Shown in pieces: positions 42,495-51,077 of a DNA stretch of 64,000 nt; within the stretch, counting starts at the first letter, position 1, and every line of letters begins with the position of its first letter. The stretch spans positions 1 through 64,000 of the forward strand of contig NZ_BOOQ01000024.1 in NCBI RefSeq assembly GCF_016863315.1, read 5' to 3'. The position numbers were made by a program, and so were the translations under genes. Below the pieces are notes generated by a model. It made no database searches. It worked only from the letters and a program-made list of their open reading frames with translations, and was not told where the DNA came from. Source of the DNA: Planotetraspora silvatica. Its GTDB lineage: Bacteria > Actinomycetota > Actinomycetes > Streptosporangiales > Streptosporangiaceae.

Positions 42495-45400
42495 TCACCT
42501 CTTCTTGATGAGCGTCACGTTGACGGACTGGGTCGCGCTCTGACCTGCCGTGTTCTTGAACGTGATCGTGAGGTTGACGGGAAGCCTGCCCGACTTGATC
42601 AAGGTTTGGCGGTACGCGGGCGCGACCGTCACGGGAATCGTGAAGGTGCTCGCCTTGTGCACCTGGCTGGTGTCCGTGACCACCTTGTCGCCGGACAGGG
42701 TGACCGTACCGGCCGTGTTCACGGTGACGAGGATCGTTGCCGTGCCCGCGTCGGTGTTGGTCTCCACCTTGTCGATCTTCACCGTCGGCGGCGGGATCAC
42801 CGGGGCCACTGTGTAGGTCACCGGCTTGGAGCGCGTCGCGTTACCGGACGAGTCGACGACCAGCGCCTGGAACGTGACGTGCTTGCCCGCGTCCTTCGAA
42901 CTCGGCGTCCAGCTGAGCTGATACGGCGCGGTAGTGGTGCTGCCGACCTTGGTGCCGTCGACGATCAGGGTCGCCGACTGGACGGCGAAGTCATCGGTGC
43001 CGCGGATCAGCGGATGCACCGTCGATCCGACCTGGAACTCCGATCCGTGCCCCGGGTCGGCCACTTCGGCCGTCGGTGCGTGGTCGGCGATGCGCCCGAC
43101 TCCGGTCGGCACCTTGCTCGGCGGCGACGAGCGAAGACCCGTGACGGTCACCGTGGCCGCACCCGTGCTGTCGGGGCCGGAGACCGCCTTGAGCCCTGTG
43201 CGCGGCGTGTGGCCGGTGCCGAGGTAGCTGCCCGACACGGCGAACGGGGCGCCCTCGCGGACGGCGGTGTTGTCGGCGTTGGCGTTGTACACCGCGAACC
43301 CGTTCCCGGTGATGACGTCGCCCGAAGCAGTGAGCGCTCCGGCAGTGTCGGTACCGGCGTCGGTCGACAGGATGCCGTACGACTGCGACGGTGCGGGCGT
43401 GTAGTAGTTCCCGGTGATCCGGCTGTTCTTCACGAAGCCGGTCACACCGCTGGTGTACTTGACGCCGACCTGCGGGTACAGGCTGTTCGGCTCGCCCTTG
43501 ACGACGGTGCCGGTCACGTAGCCGTGGTACCGGATGCCGGTCCGGACGGTGTTGTCCGGGCTGCCGTCCTTGCCGCGGGCGCCGTCGAACAGGATTCCAC
43601 CGGATTGGTAACCGGTGATCACGCTGTTCGTGACGGTGAGCTCGCTCTCGACCGTGCCGGAGCCTGCCCCCTGGATGACGCCGGTCTTGACGATGCCCCA
43701 GCCGTGCGGGTGTGCGGCCGATTCCTGTGCGTCGGTCGCGACCTTCATCGGACCTATGACGCTGTTCGCGACGCGTCCGGCAGCGCCGAAGTAGGCGACA
43801 CCCGCCTCGGCCCAGACCTTGCCCGAGGTCACCGTCACGCCCGAGATGTCGACGAACATCTCGTTGGTGTCGGTCGAGCCGAGAGACTGCCTGGATATCG
43901 TGATCACGTTGCCGCCACCGTCACGCAGGTACGGCTGATCGCCCGCCAGGGTCCCGAGCGACTGGTCCGGCTCGATGATCACCTTGTCTGCTCCCGCACC
44001 CTTGATCTTCAAGGGCTTGTTGATCGTCAGGCCGTTCCTCGCGCCCGCCTGGACGGGGTTGGATGCGCTGTTCGCCGGAGTCGACGACTCCTGGTAGACG
44101 CCCGCGCACACCACGATCGTGTCCCAGGGCGCCGCATGGTCGACGGCCGTCTGGATCGAGGTGAACTGGGCGTTCGGGCACTGCTTTTTGTCGTCGTCGA
44201 CGGTCCAGGTCGTGTTCCCCTGCGGGTTGGCGACCACGTCGTTGAGCTTGACGTCGCCCGGAGTGTTGTCGTACGCGGCGAGGTAGGCCGCCGGGTCCGG
44301 ACCGCCGAGGGCCGACCGGCCGTAGCCGGCGCCGTTCGCCCTGTCGCCGTCCGAGAGGATCTTTGACCCCGCCTCGCTCTCCTGGAACCGCACATCGGCC
44401 ATCTCGATCGAGCCGGACTTCGGCAGGTCACCTACACCGAAGCGGAACTCGAGCTTCGACAGGGAGCCGGTGTCCACGCCCTGTGCCGCGAACTCGCCGA
44501 GCGGGACGCGGATCTGGTCGAGGACGATGTGCGTGTTCGGTGTGTTCGTACCGGTCGACATGTGCAGAGCGTTGCCCCAGCGCGGGTCCCCGGCGTCGAC
44601 CGTGCCCTCGTGACCGGCCGTGTCGCTCAGCGCGATCACGAAATGCTGAGTCGTCGAGGCCGGGTCGTACGACGTCGGCGACTCGTTCGGCCACACCGGG
44701 TTCGCCGGGGTGCCGTTCACCGTCGTGTCTCTGGTGTTGTCGCCGCGGTTGTCGGCGCCCGGGTTGCGGATGTCGAAGAAGTTGACGGCGGCATCCAGAG
44801 CCAGAGCCTTGAGGCCGCGCATGTTCTTCGACGCGGCCGGGATCTGGGCGGTGAGCGTGGCAGGCGAGTTCTGGTCCCACGCGAGAGTGAGCTGGCGACC
44901 GTAAGAGTGGTTGATCGGGCTGTTCTCACGGGTGCCGTTCTGCCCGCCGACCGCGCTCGCCGCAGGCAGCGGGCAGGGCTTGGCCGCGGCCGGCAGCCCG
45001 CTCTTGCCGAGTTGCGACGGGGCGAAGTCCTGGGGCTCCGGGTTGCACCAGTCGTAGCCGCCCGCGGTCGAGACCGGCTTCGGCGCGACACCGGCAGCCT
45101 GCGCGTACGGGTCCGCGAAACCGCTACCGCTCAGGGAACCGCCGAGGGCGTTGAGCGTGAGCGGGTTCTCCACCTCGGGACGTATCACGTCCACCCGCTC
45201 CTGCGGCGCGGCGAAGTAGGTCGTGTTGACCCGCTCGTCGCAAGGGATGGCCATGCCGGACGGACTCGTGGGGCAGGCCGCCGGCGGGATCTGCAGCCCG
45301 GTGGAGGTGTCCGAGAGTTCGCCGGTCATGTACGGCTGGAAGGCGCCCTCACCACCGATGTAGCGGCGGAGGAAGGCGGCCATCGTCGCCAGTCCGAGCT

Positions 45401-46619
45401 TCTCCTGGTCACCCATGCGTGCCGCGTCACCCGAGAACTTGGTGTTCACCGCGGGATTGAGCGGATCGGAGTTGTCGATCGCGTAGTTCAGGTTCGGGTC
45501 GGTGTAGCTCGCCGCACCACTGAGCCGCAGGTTGTGCGGGTGGATGTTGTTGGTCGCGAACGGTGCCGAGTTGCCGCACGCCGCGTCGTTGTTGCCCTGG
45601 CCGTCCGCACCGCCGTCGGCATACCAGACGGTGTTGTACCAGTTGTGGATCGCACCCAGGTGCTCCACCTGGATCCGCGGGAAGGGATCGCCCGGGTTGA
45701 CGTACTGGCTGCGCTCGAACAGCCGGGCGCCCTGCAGGTTGGAGACGTCGCCGTCACACATCGGCAGGATCGACATGAACGGCATGCCGTACGGAGCCTT
45801 GCGCTCGTAGTCCACCGGCGCCAGCGATATGACACCGCGGATCGGATAACGCGGGCCGTCGGTGCGGATGCGGTTGTAGTCGAGGAAGTTCGCGACCGCG
45901 TCACCACCCCGTGAGTGGCCCATCAGGCCGATACGGGTCATGTCGAGGTGACCGGAGAGCGTCGTGCCGATGGTCGTGTGCGTATCGACGGGCAAGCCTC
46001 TGGCCCGGCTCGCCGCACTGATCGCGTCGAGGGCGGCGGCGATGAGCATGCGCCGGTTGTGCATGCCCTTCCCCTTGTTGTTGTCCTGCCGCATCATCAA
46101 CTGGTCCTGCGAGATGGAGAACGTCGTGTATCCCCACGTGGCGAGGTTCTCCGCGAGGTATGCGTAGCCGTTCTCGTTGTGCTTGAACTGCGCACAGGTG
46201 GCCTGCACGCTGTCCTGGCCGGCGTCACACGAGCCGTGGTTGCCGTGCACCAGGATGATCAGTGGCGATGGCCTGGTACGCCGGGTCCAGTCCGGCATGT
46301 AGAGCTGACCGCGGATCTCGACCTGCTCCGGCGCCTGCGCCGTCCCTGCCGTCGGTGCGGCTCCGTCGGAGTTCGGCTCCTCGATGGTCGCCAGGCCGAA
46401 CTTGGCCTCTTGGATGACCTGATGCCCGAACGGTCCGCGGGCCGTCGGGTCAGGCAGGCCCGCCGAAGTCGTCGTTCGCGTCGCCGCCGCGGTCGGCGCC
46501 GCCGTCGTAGAAGCCTTGGCCGGCGCCGCCGTTGCCAGCGAGGTCAGCGCTACCGGGACCGTCAGTGAGACGATCACCCGGAGAAGCACCCGGGCGCTTC
46601 TCCGTGTTCGTGCTTTCAC
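42495..46619 (-). CDS. Large secreted alpha/beta-hydrolase with beta-helix and Ig-like domains
   Basis: 1374 residues. Signal peptide at about 1-36 ending with TAAPAKAS. A hydrolase domain covers about 60-430: oxyanion strand LIILVHGNHGSCDAG, nucleophile elbow GLMGHSRGGDAV with Ser near 236, LAPVDYERKAP, LPMCDGDVSN (acid candidate) and GAIHNWYN (His candidate). About 430-800 is beta-rich and may contain a carbohydrate-binding-like fold. A right-handed beta-helix is likely at about 805-1130, starting PNAQFTSIQTAVDHAAPWDTIVVCAGVY. One Ig-like domain (SATLIVDGTKVGSTT) lies near 1180-1270, then a final beta domain. GTG 46619 is preferred because GGGAGAG precedes it and MKARTRR-type starts fit a signal peptide. 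Probably a wall or extracellular esterase; substrate unknown. Confidence 0.78.
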   Translation of the reverse strand: MKARTRRSARVLLRVIVSLTVPVALTSLATAAPAKASTTAAPTAAATRTTTSAGLPDPTARGPFGHQVIQEAKFGLATIEEPNSDGAAPTAGTAQAPEQVEIRGQLYMPDWTRRTRPSPLIILVHGNHGSCDAGQDSVQATCAQFKHNENGYAYLAENLATWGYTTFSISQDQLMMRQDNNKGKGMHNRRMLIAAALDAISAASRARGLPVDTHTTIGTTLSGHLDMTRIGLMGHSRGGDAVANFLDYNRIRTDGPRYPIRGVISLAPVDYERKAPYGMPFMSILPMCDGDVSNLQGARLFERSQYVNPGDPFPRIQVEHLGAIHNWYNTVWYADGGADGQGNNDAACGNSAPFATNNIHPHNLRLSGAASYTDPNLNYAIDNSDPLNPAVNTKFSGDAARMGDQEKLGLATMAAFLRRYIGGEGAFQPYMTGELSDTSTGLQIPPAACPTSPSGMAIPCDERVNTTYFAAPQERVDVIRPEVENPLTLNALGGSLSGSGFADPYAQAAGVAPKPVSTAGGYDWCNPEPQDFAPSQLGKSGLPAAAKPCPLPAASAVGGQNGTRENSPINHSYGRQLTLAWDQNSPATLTAQIPAASKNMRGLKALALDAAVNFFDIRNPGADNRGDNTRDTTVNGTPANPVWPNESPTSYDPASTTQHFVIALSDTAGHEGTVDAGDPRWGNALHMSTGTNTPNTHIVLDQIRVPLGEFAAQGVDTGSLSKLEFRFGVGDLPKSGSIEMADVRFQESEAGSKILSDGDRANGAGYGRSALGGPDPAAYLAAYDNTPGDVKLNDVVANPQGNTTWTVDDDKKQCPNAQFTSIQTAVDHAAPWDTIVVCAGVYQESSTPANSASNPVQAGARNGLTINKPLKIKGAGADKVIIEPDQSLGTLAGDQPYLRDGGGNVITISRQSLGSTDTNEMFVDISGVTVTSGKVWAEAGVAYFGAAGRVANSVIGPMKVATDAQESAAHPHGWGIVKTGVIQGAGSGTVESELTVTNSVITGYQSGGILFDGARGKDGSPDNTVRTGIRYHGYVTGTVVKGEPNSLYPQVGVKYTSGVTGFVKNSRITGNYYTPAPSQSYGILSTDAGTDTAGALTASGDVITGNGFAVYNANADNTAVREGAPFAVSGSYLGTGHTPRTGLKAVSGPDSTGAATVTVTGLRSSPPSKVPTGVGRIADHAPTAEVADPGHGSEFQVGSTVHPLIRGTDDFAVQSATLIVDGTKVGSTTTAPYQLSWTPSSKDAGKHVTFQALVVDSSGNATRSKPVTYTVAPVIPPPTVKIDKVETNTDAGTATILVTVNTAGTVTLSGDKVVTDTSQVHKASTFTIPVTVAPAYRQTLIKSGRLPVNLTITFKNTAGQSATQSVNVTLIKKR

Positions 46620-46721
46620 AAAGCTCTCCCGAAAAAGGAGTTGATAAGTTTGCACTCGGGACGTTAACCAGCCCACGTTTCTTGGGGGTTTCTTGAGGCG
46701 ACCGTCTCATTTGTTGAGATC

Positions 46722-46940
46722 TTGTCGGCGGGGCGCACGGCCTGTTTCGAGGAGGCGTGGGAGGTCGCCTATAACGCCGAACGGCGACCCCCGCTACGAT
46801 GCCTGGGCCGCCGAATCAACGGCCTGGTCGACCTGTTGTCCTGGGCAAATGGCATTCATGTCATCGTGCGCGGGGAGCGCCCGCATCTCGGCGCCCAGTT
46901 GTGTTTCACCGACATCGACGGAGGCCCGAGGGGGAGGGCA
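46722..46940 (+). mobile_element. Probable IS1380-type transposase relic
   Basis: In one frame the stretch reads ...GLVDLLSWANGIHVIVRGERPH and GAQLCFTDIDG with coding-like codons. The pattern VIVR-x-ERPHxGAQLxxTDxDG is the one I know from the core of IS1380-family transposases (DDE type). Only about 70 residues remain, with no start codon supported and no terminal repeats seen, so the element is dead. Identification is from motif memory, not a search. Confidence 0.55.
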
Positions 46941-47132
46941 CCCGTAGCCCCTGTAACACCGGCATCCGGCGCGCCGGCGGGCCATAGGCACGACCACCCG
47001 CCGAAGCGAGAACCGGACCGGATTCATGAAAGTCGAGGTCGGGGCGCAAGTTGATTGTCTGCCGGTCGGGAGAGGCCTTGGCAATGCCCCCGCGTGTCGT
47101 TAATTTTGTATTAAGAAACTGTATCGGCGACT

Positions 47133-47156
47133 CAATTATTTAACGCCGAATAATTG
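47133..47156. promoter_or_regulatory. CAATTATT-N8-AATAATTG inverted repeat in an AT-rich island
   Basis: A perfect 8-bp inverted repeat (47133-47140 and 47149-47156) in an AT-rich stretch that is foreign-looking in this GC-rich window. It may be an operator or a hairpin; no flanking gene is close enough to decide. The kdpD start is 560 bp downstream. Confidence 0.4.
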
Positions 47157-47532
47157 CGCGTGTAACAAGGCTCGGCGTAACAGGGCTCAGAATCGAGTTG
47201 GCGGAGCCCGCGATTTCCATTACCTCGGCCCGGGGTGATTTCAAGGTTGTTCTTCGCCCGGGGCGGGTCGCTGTCCCAACCGGTGCCGGCCACGCCCGCC
47301 GAGGGCTGCGCGGCTTCTACCGGATCGCGGTCGGTCGATTGGCGTGAACGACGGGTCGCCGGCCGATCCCGGCCGTGGTCTTCTCGGTCGCCGTAGGCGC
47401 CAAGGGCCGCCTCGCTTGGGCCAACCCGCGTACGGACCGCGTCAATATTCAGGCGATAGCCGTATGTAGCGCGTCAAAGCGGGAAGTACGCCCAGATTTT
47501 GCACTTTGCTTTCCCTTGGGCTGCCTGATCGG

Positions 47533-47703
47533 GTGGCTGACGCCCCCGTCCCAGGAGTGGGGATCGCCATCAGGAAGCGCGGTCGCGACGTCGCGAAGGT
47601 GCGGTCGCGCATCGGGGGCACCCCCACCGGCAGGGCCCTCGACCTGGTGGATGAGCCTGTGGTGGACGCTCTCGAGCCCAACCTGTCCCTCGGCAAGGAG
47701 TAG
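47533..47703 (+). CDS. Small hypothetical ORF directly upstream of kdpD
   Basis: A GTG start at 47533 opens a 56-codon frame with coding-like codon use, beginning VADAPVPGVGIAIRKRGRDV and ending LEPNLSLGKE. Its last codons (AAGGAG) form the Shine-Dalgarno-like sequence for kdpD. A poor start signal and no recognised family leave open whether this is a small protein or the tail of a truncated gene. Confidence 0.4.
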   Translation: MADAPVPGVGIAIRKRGRDVAKVRSRIGGTPTGRALDLVDEPVVDALEPNLSLGKE

Positions 47704-47712
47704 TGATCGCAG

Positions 47713-50268
47713 GTGCCACGCGGGCGGTTACGGGTCTACCTCGGGGCGGCTCCCGGGGTCGGGAAGACGTTCGCGATGCTCGGCGGGGGACGCCGGGCCA
47801 TGGAGCGGGGCAGGGACGTGGTCGTGGCTCTCGTGGAGACCCACGACCGCCCGCACACCGCCGAACTCCTCGACGGCATGGAGATCATCGCTCGCAAGAC
47901 GATGGTGTACCGGGGGACGACCTTCAGCGAACTCGACGTCGACGCCGTCATCGAGCGCGCGCCCTCCATCGCGCTGATCGACGAGTTGGCCCACACCAAC
48001 GTGCCCGGCTCGCGCAACGCCAAGCGGTGGCAGGACATCGAGGAGATCCTGGACGCCGGCATCGACGTCGTCTCGACGGTCAACGTCCAGCACCTGGAGT
48101 CGGTGAACGACGTCGTCGAGCAGATCACCGGGGTGGCGCAGCAGGAGACGGTGCCCGACGAGGCCGTCCGGCGAGCCGACCAGGTCGAACTGGTCGACAT
48201 GTCGCCGGAGGCGCTCCGCCGCCGGATGGCCCACGGCAACGTGTACAAGCCCGAGAAGGTGGACGCGGCGCTGTCGAACTACTTCAGGGTCGGCAACCTG
48301 ACCGCACTGCGCGAGCTGGCCCTGCTCTGGGTCGCGGACAAGGTCGACGACCAACTCGACCGTTACCGTGCCGAGCAAGGGATAGCCACGACGTGGGAGG
48401 CACGTGAACGAGTCGTCGTCGCGCTGACGGGCGGTCCCGAGGGTGACACCCTCGTGCGACGGGCCGCTCGCATCGCCGCCCGCACCAAGGGGGCCGACGT
48501 GCTCGCCGTCCACGTCACCAGGGCCGACGGCCTGAAGGGAGGCGATCCGGCCAACCTGACCCGTCAACGCACCCTCGTGGAGGACATGGGGGGCACCTAC
48601 CACCAGGTCGTCGGCGAGGACATCCCGCGGGCGCTGCTCGACTTCGCCCGAGGCGTCAACGCCACCCAGCTCGTTCTCGGCGCGTCCCGGCGGGGCCGGT
48701 TCGCCCAGATCTTCTCTCGTGGCGTGGGCGTGGAGACGACCGCGCTGTCCGGATCCATCGACGTTCACATGGTCACGCATGACGAGGTACGGAAGGGGCG
48801 CCGGCCGGCCGGGCCTCCCGCCGCACTCACTCGGACGAGGCGGCTGATCGGGTGGGGTGTCGCCGTCGCCGGAGTGCCGGGGCTCACGGCCGCGCTCATC
48901 CCGTTCAGAGACCAGCTGTCGCTGCCGAGCGAGATCCTGTTCTTCTTGCTGATGGTCGTGGGCGTCGCGCTCATCGGAGGCATGTGGCCGGCCATCGTGG
49001 CCGCGATCGGCGGCTCTCTCCTGCTCAACTACTTCTTCACGCCACCGATCAACGAGTTCACGATCTCGGATCCGGAGAACCTGTTCGCCCTGGTCGTCTT
49101 CGTTCTCGTCGCGGCGGCGGTCAGCACCATCGTGGACGTCGCGGCCCGGCGCACCAGGGAGTCCGCGCGAGCCGGAGCGGAGGCCCAGATCCTCTCGACC
49201 CTCGCCGGCCACGTGTTGCGCGGCGAGGCGGCAGTGCCCTCCCTGCTCGCGCGGATGCGCGAGACGTTCGGCCTGACCTCGGTCGCGCTGCTCGAGCGCC
49301 GGCCGGAGGCGGGGCAGACGCCGGATGACCGCTCCGACCCGGACACCTGGCGCATCGTCGCCACCTCCGGTGGGGTTCCCTGCACATACCCGGCCCTCGC
49401 CGACACCGACGTCGCCATCGACGACAACCTGGTCCTCGCCGCGCGCGGCCGGCTCCTGGAGGCCTCCGACCGCCGCATGCTGGAGGCGTTCGCCGCCGAG
49501 ACCGCCGTGGCACTGCGACAGGAACGGCTGAGGGAGGAGGCCGAGCAGGCCAGACCGCTCGCCGCGGCCGATCGGATGCGCACGGCCCTGCTCGCCGCCG
49601 TCAGCCATGACCTGCGCACGCCCCTCGCCTCGGCGAAGGCCGCCGTGGACAGCCTGCGCAGCACCGATGTCGAGTGGTCCCCCGAGGACCACGAGGAGTT
49701 GCTGGCGACTGCCGACGAGTCCCTGGTCAAACTGGATCGTCTGGTCACCAACCTGCTCGACATGAGCCGCCTGCAGGCCGGGGTGCTCGGCCTGGCGCTG
49801 CAGCCCGTTGCGCTCGACGAGATCGTGCCGAGGGCGATCGACGATCTCGGACCGCTCGGGACCACCATCGAGACCGACTTCAGCACCGACCTGCCCGAGG
49901 TGATCGCCGATCCGGCCCTGCTCGAACGGGTGCTGGTCAACCTGACGTCCAACGCGGTTCGCTACACCCCCGCCGGACGGAAGGTCCTGGTCACCGGAAG
50001 TTGGCACGGCAATCACGTCGAAATCCGGGTCATCGACCGCGGACCCGGGATTCCGCGCGAATCCTATGACCGTGTGTTCCTGCCGTTCCAGCGTCTCGGC
50101 GACCGCGACAACCATTCGGGGGTGGGCCTCGGCCTCGCCCTGTCTCGAGGGTTGTCCGAGGCGATGGGCGGGACGCTCGTACCTGAGGAGACGCCAGGGG
50201 GAGGTCTCACCATGATCGTTTCCCTGCCCATGGCACCGGCGGCGCATCCCGATCAGGTTCCCTTGTGA
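47713..50268 (+). CDS. kdpD: Sensor histidine kinase KdpD
   Basis: 851 residues. The N-terminal KdpD domain has a Walker A-like GAAPGVGKT at residues 11-19 and TRLTxGN-type following helices; LIDELAHTNVPGSRN is the characteristic string. A universal-stress-protein-like domain (VALTGGPEGDTLVRRAARIAAR) spans about 235-370. Four helices lie at about 385-480, then HisKA with AVSHDLRTPLASAKAAVDSL (His near 632) and HATPase_c with DRGPGIPRE and GVGLGLALSRGL. Membrane topology and length are standard. It senses potassium limitation and signals to KdpE, but here kdpE is destroyed (50265-50339). Confidence 0.93.
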   Translation: MPRGRLRVYLGAAPGVGKTFAMLGGGRRAMERGRDVVVALVETHDRPHTAELLDGMEIIARKTMVYRGTTFSELDVDAVIERAPSIALIDELAHTNVPGSRNAKRWQDIEEILDAGIDVVSTVNVQHLESVNDVVEQITGVAQQETVPDEAVRRADQVELVDMSPEALRRRMAHGNVYKPEKVDAALSNYFRVGNLTALRELALLWVADKVDDQLDRYRAEQGIATTWEARERVVVALTGGPEGDTLVRRAARIAARTKGADVLAVHVTRADGLKGGDPANLTRQRTLVEDMGGTYHQVVGEDIPRALLDFARGVNATQLVLGASRRGRFAQIFSRGVGVETTALSGSIDVHMVTHDEVRKGRRPAGPPAALTRTRRLIGWGVAVAGVPGLTAALIPFRDQLSLPSEILFFLLMVVGVALIGGMWPAIVAAIGGSLLLNYFFTPPINEFTISDPENLFALVVFVLVAAAVSTIVDVAARRTRESARAGAEAQILSTLAGHVLRGEAAVPSLLARMRETFGLTSVALLERRPEAGQTPDDRSDPDTWRIVATSGGVPCTYPALADTDVAIDDNLVLAARGRLLEASDRRMLEAFAAETAVALRQERLREEAEQARPLAAADRMRTALLAAVSHDLRTPLASAKAAVDSLRSTDVEWSPEDHEELLATADESLVKLDRLVTNLLDMSRLQAGVLGLALQPVALDEIVPRAIDDLGPLGTTIETDFSTDLPEVIADPALLERVLVNLTSNAVRYTPAGRKVLVTGSWHGNHVEIRVIDRGPGIPRESYDRVFLPFQRLGDRDNHSGVGLGLALSRGLSEAMGGTLVPEETPGGGLTMIVSLPMAPAAHPDQVPL

Positions 50269-50339
50269 CGCGGATCGTCATCGTCGAAGACGTCCACTGC
50301 CACAACGCGTCGCTGTGCCGCTGCGGGCGAGGACGGTAA
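50265..50339 (+). pseudogene. kdpE: Decapitated kdpE (first codons only)
   Basis: GTG 50265 overlaps the kdpD stop as GTGA, exactly the coupling expected for kdpE, and reads MTRIVIVED, the opening of an OmpR-type receiver. After about nine codons the sequence becomes VHCHNASLCRCGRGR and stops; none of the rest of a receiver or winged helix follows on any frame. The 3' part of the gene has therefore been deleted or replaced, with the break near 50292. Confidence 0.7.
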
Positions 50340-50433
50340 TCCCGCTCGCCGTTGATGCGGGGGATCCCGCCGGTACCAGAGCGGCTTCCTGGGAAGTCCC
50401 ACCGATGAATGGCGTTGTCGAACCGCCCCCTTT

Positions 50434-50452
50434 ATACGTAGACTCATACGTA
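50434..50452. promoter_or_regulatory. Two ATACGTA repeats upstream of the EXLDI gene
   Basis: ATACGTA occurs at 50434-50440 and 50446-50452, 12 bp apart (about one helical turn); the core TACGTA is itself a palindrome. The pair ends 17 bp before ATG 50469, so it is placed as an operator. The EXLDI protein starts like a ribbon-helix-helix factor, so autoregulation is suggested. Confidence 0.5.
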
Positions 50453-50468
50453 CAAGTGGAGGTTGGCG

Positions 50469-50990
50469 ATGCCGAACAAAACGATCTATGTGTCCGAGGA
50501 TGATCTGGCGCTCTTCCAGCGGGCTCAGGAGCTCTCCGGGGGAAATCTGTCTCAGGCGATCTCGGCGGCACTGCGACGCTACATCGAGATGGAGGAGGGG
50601 CGCCAGGAGGGTTATGACGAGATCATCGTGGAGATCGGCCTGCAGGGTGTCGGGCGCAAGCAGCGCTTCTCCGGAGTGCTCCTCGGCGAGTGGGGGCGTA
50701 CCACTGGAAGCCGGGTCGAGATGTTCCGGGTCTATCGGTCCCGCAAGGGCAAGTTCGTCCTGCATGTGGACCGCTCTCCCGACTGGACGGACGGATCGGA
50801 TTCCGACAACTGGCTGTCGTGGCGGACTCTGCTCGGCCTTGGCGATTCGAGTTGGGGCTTCGTACAGGGTGAATCCACGTTGGAGGTCGTTGACTCCTTC
50901 CAGGACCTGCGCGGGAAGGTGCCCGACGAGTTCTACGAGTTGATCGCTGACCTGGCCGAGCGTCCCGCCGTGGAGGATCTCGACATCTGA
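50469..50990 (+). CDS. EXLDI family protein
   Basis: 173 residues ending AERPAVEDLDI, the C-terminal E-x-LDI signature that gives the family its name. The first 45 residues (KTIYVSEDDLALFQRAQELSGGNLSQAISAALRRYIE) look like a ribbon-helix-helix DNA-binding fold: a short strand followed by two helices. The rest is a beta-rich domain (IIVEIGLQGVGRKQRFSG, FRVYRSRKGKFVLHV). GGAGG precedes ATG 50469. Members are known beside DUF1707 and ABC exporter genes in actinobacteria, as here. Role probably regulation of the transporter; mechanism not established. Confidence 0.8.
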   Translation: MPNKTIYVSEDDLALFQRAQELSGGNLSQAISAALRRYIEMEEGRQEGYDEIIVEIGLQGVGRKQRFSGVLLGEWGRTTGSRVEMFRVYRSRKGKFVLHVDRSPDWTDGSDSDNWLSWRTLLGLGDSSWGFVQGESTLEVVDSFQDLRGKVPDEFYELIADLAERPAVEDLDI

Positions 50991-51077
50991 GGGCTCGACC
51001 GGCTGGAGGGGAATCGTCGGTCCTCGGGCCGGCGGTGGTCCGCCGGATCGCCCCTACTAGATCAAATAGGAGGAGCA

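Larger units (their letters stand above)
46620..47532. other. Gene-poor interval, partly AT-rich
   Basis: More than 900 bp without an intact gene. It contains the promoter region of the large hydrolase (46620-46720), a transposase relic at 46722-46940, an AT-rich part at about 47095-47165 with an inverted repeat and otherwise no coding signal on either strand. It separates the hydrolase gene from the kdpD region and may mark a past insertion. Confidence 0.6.

Noticed and set aside
42606-44366. A 586-codon plus-strand frame opposite the large secreted hydrolase
   Set aside because: Low-complexity Arg/Val/Asp-rich sequence, no RBS or family, fully explained as the complement of the beta-helix region.
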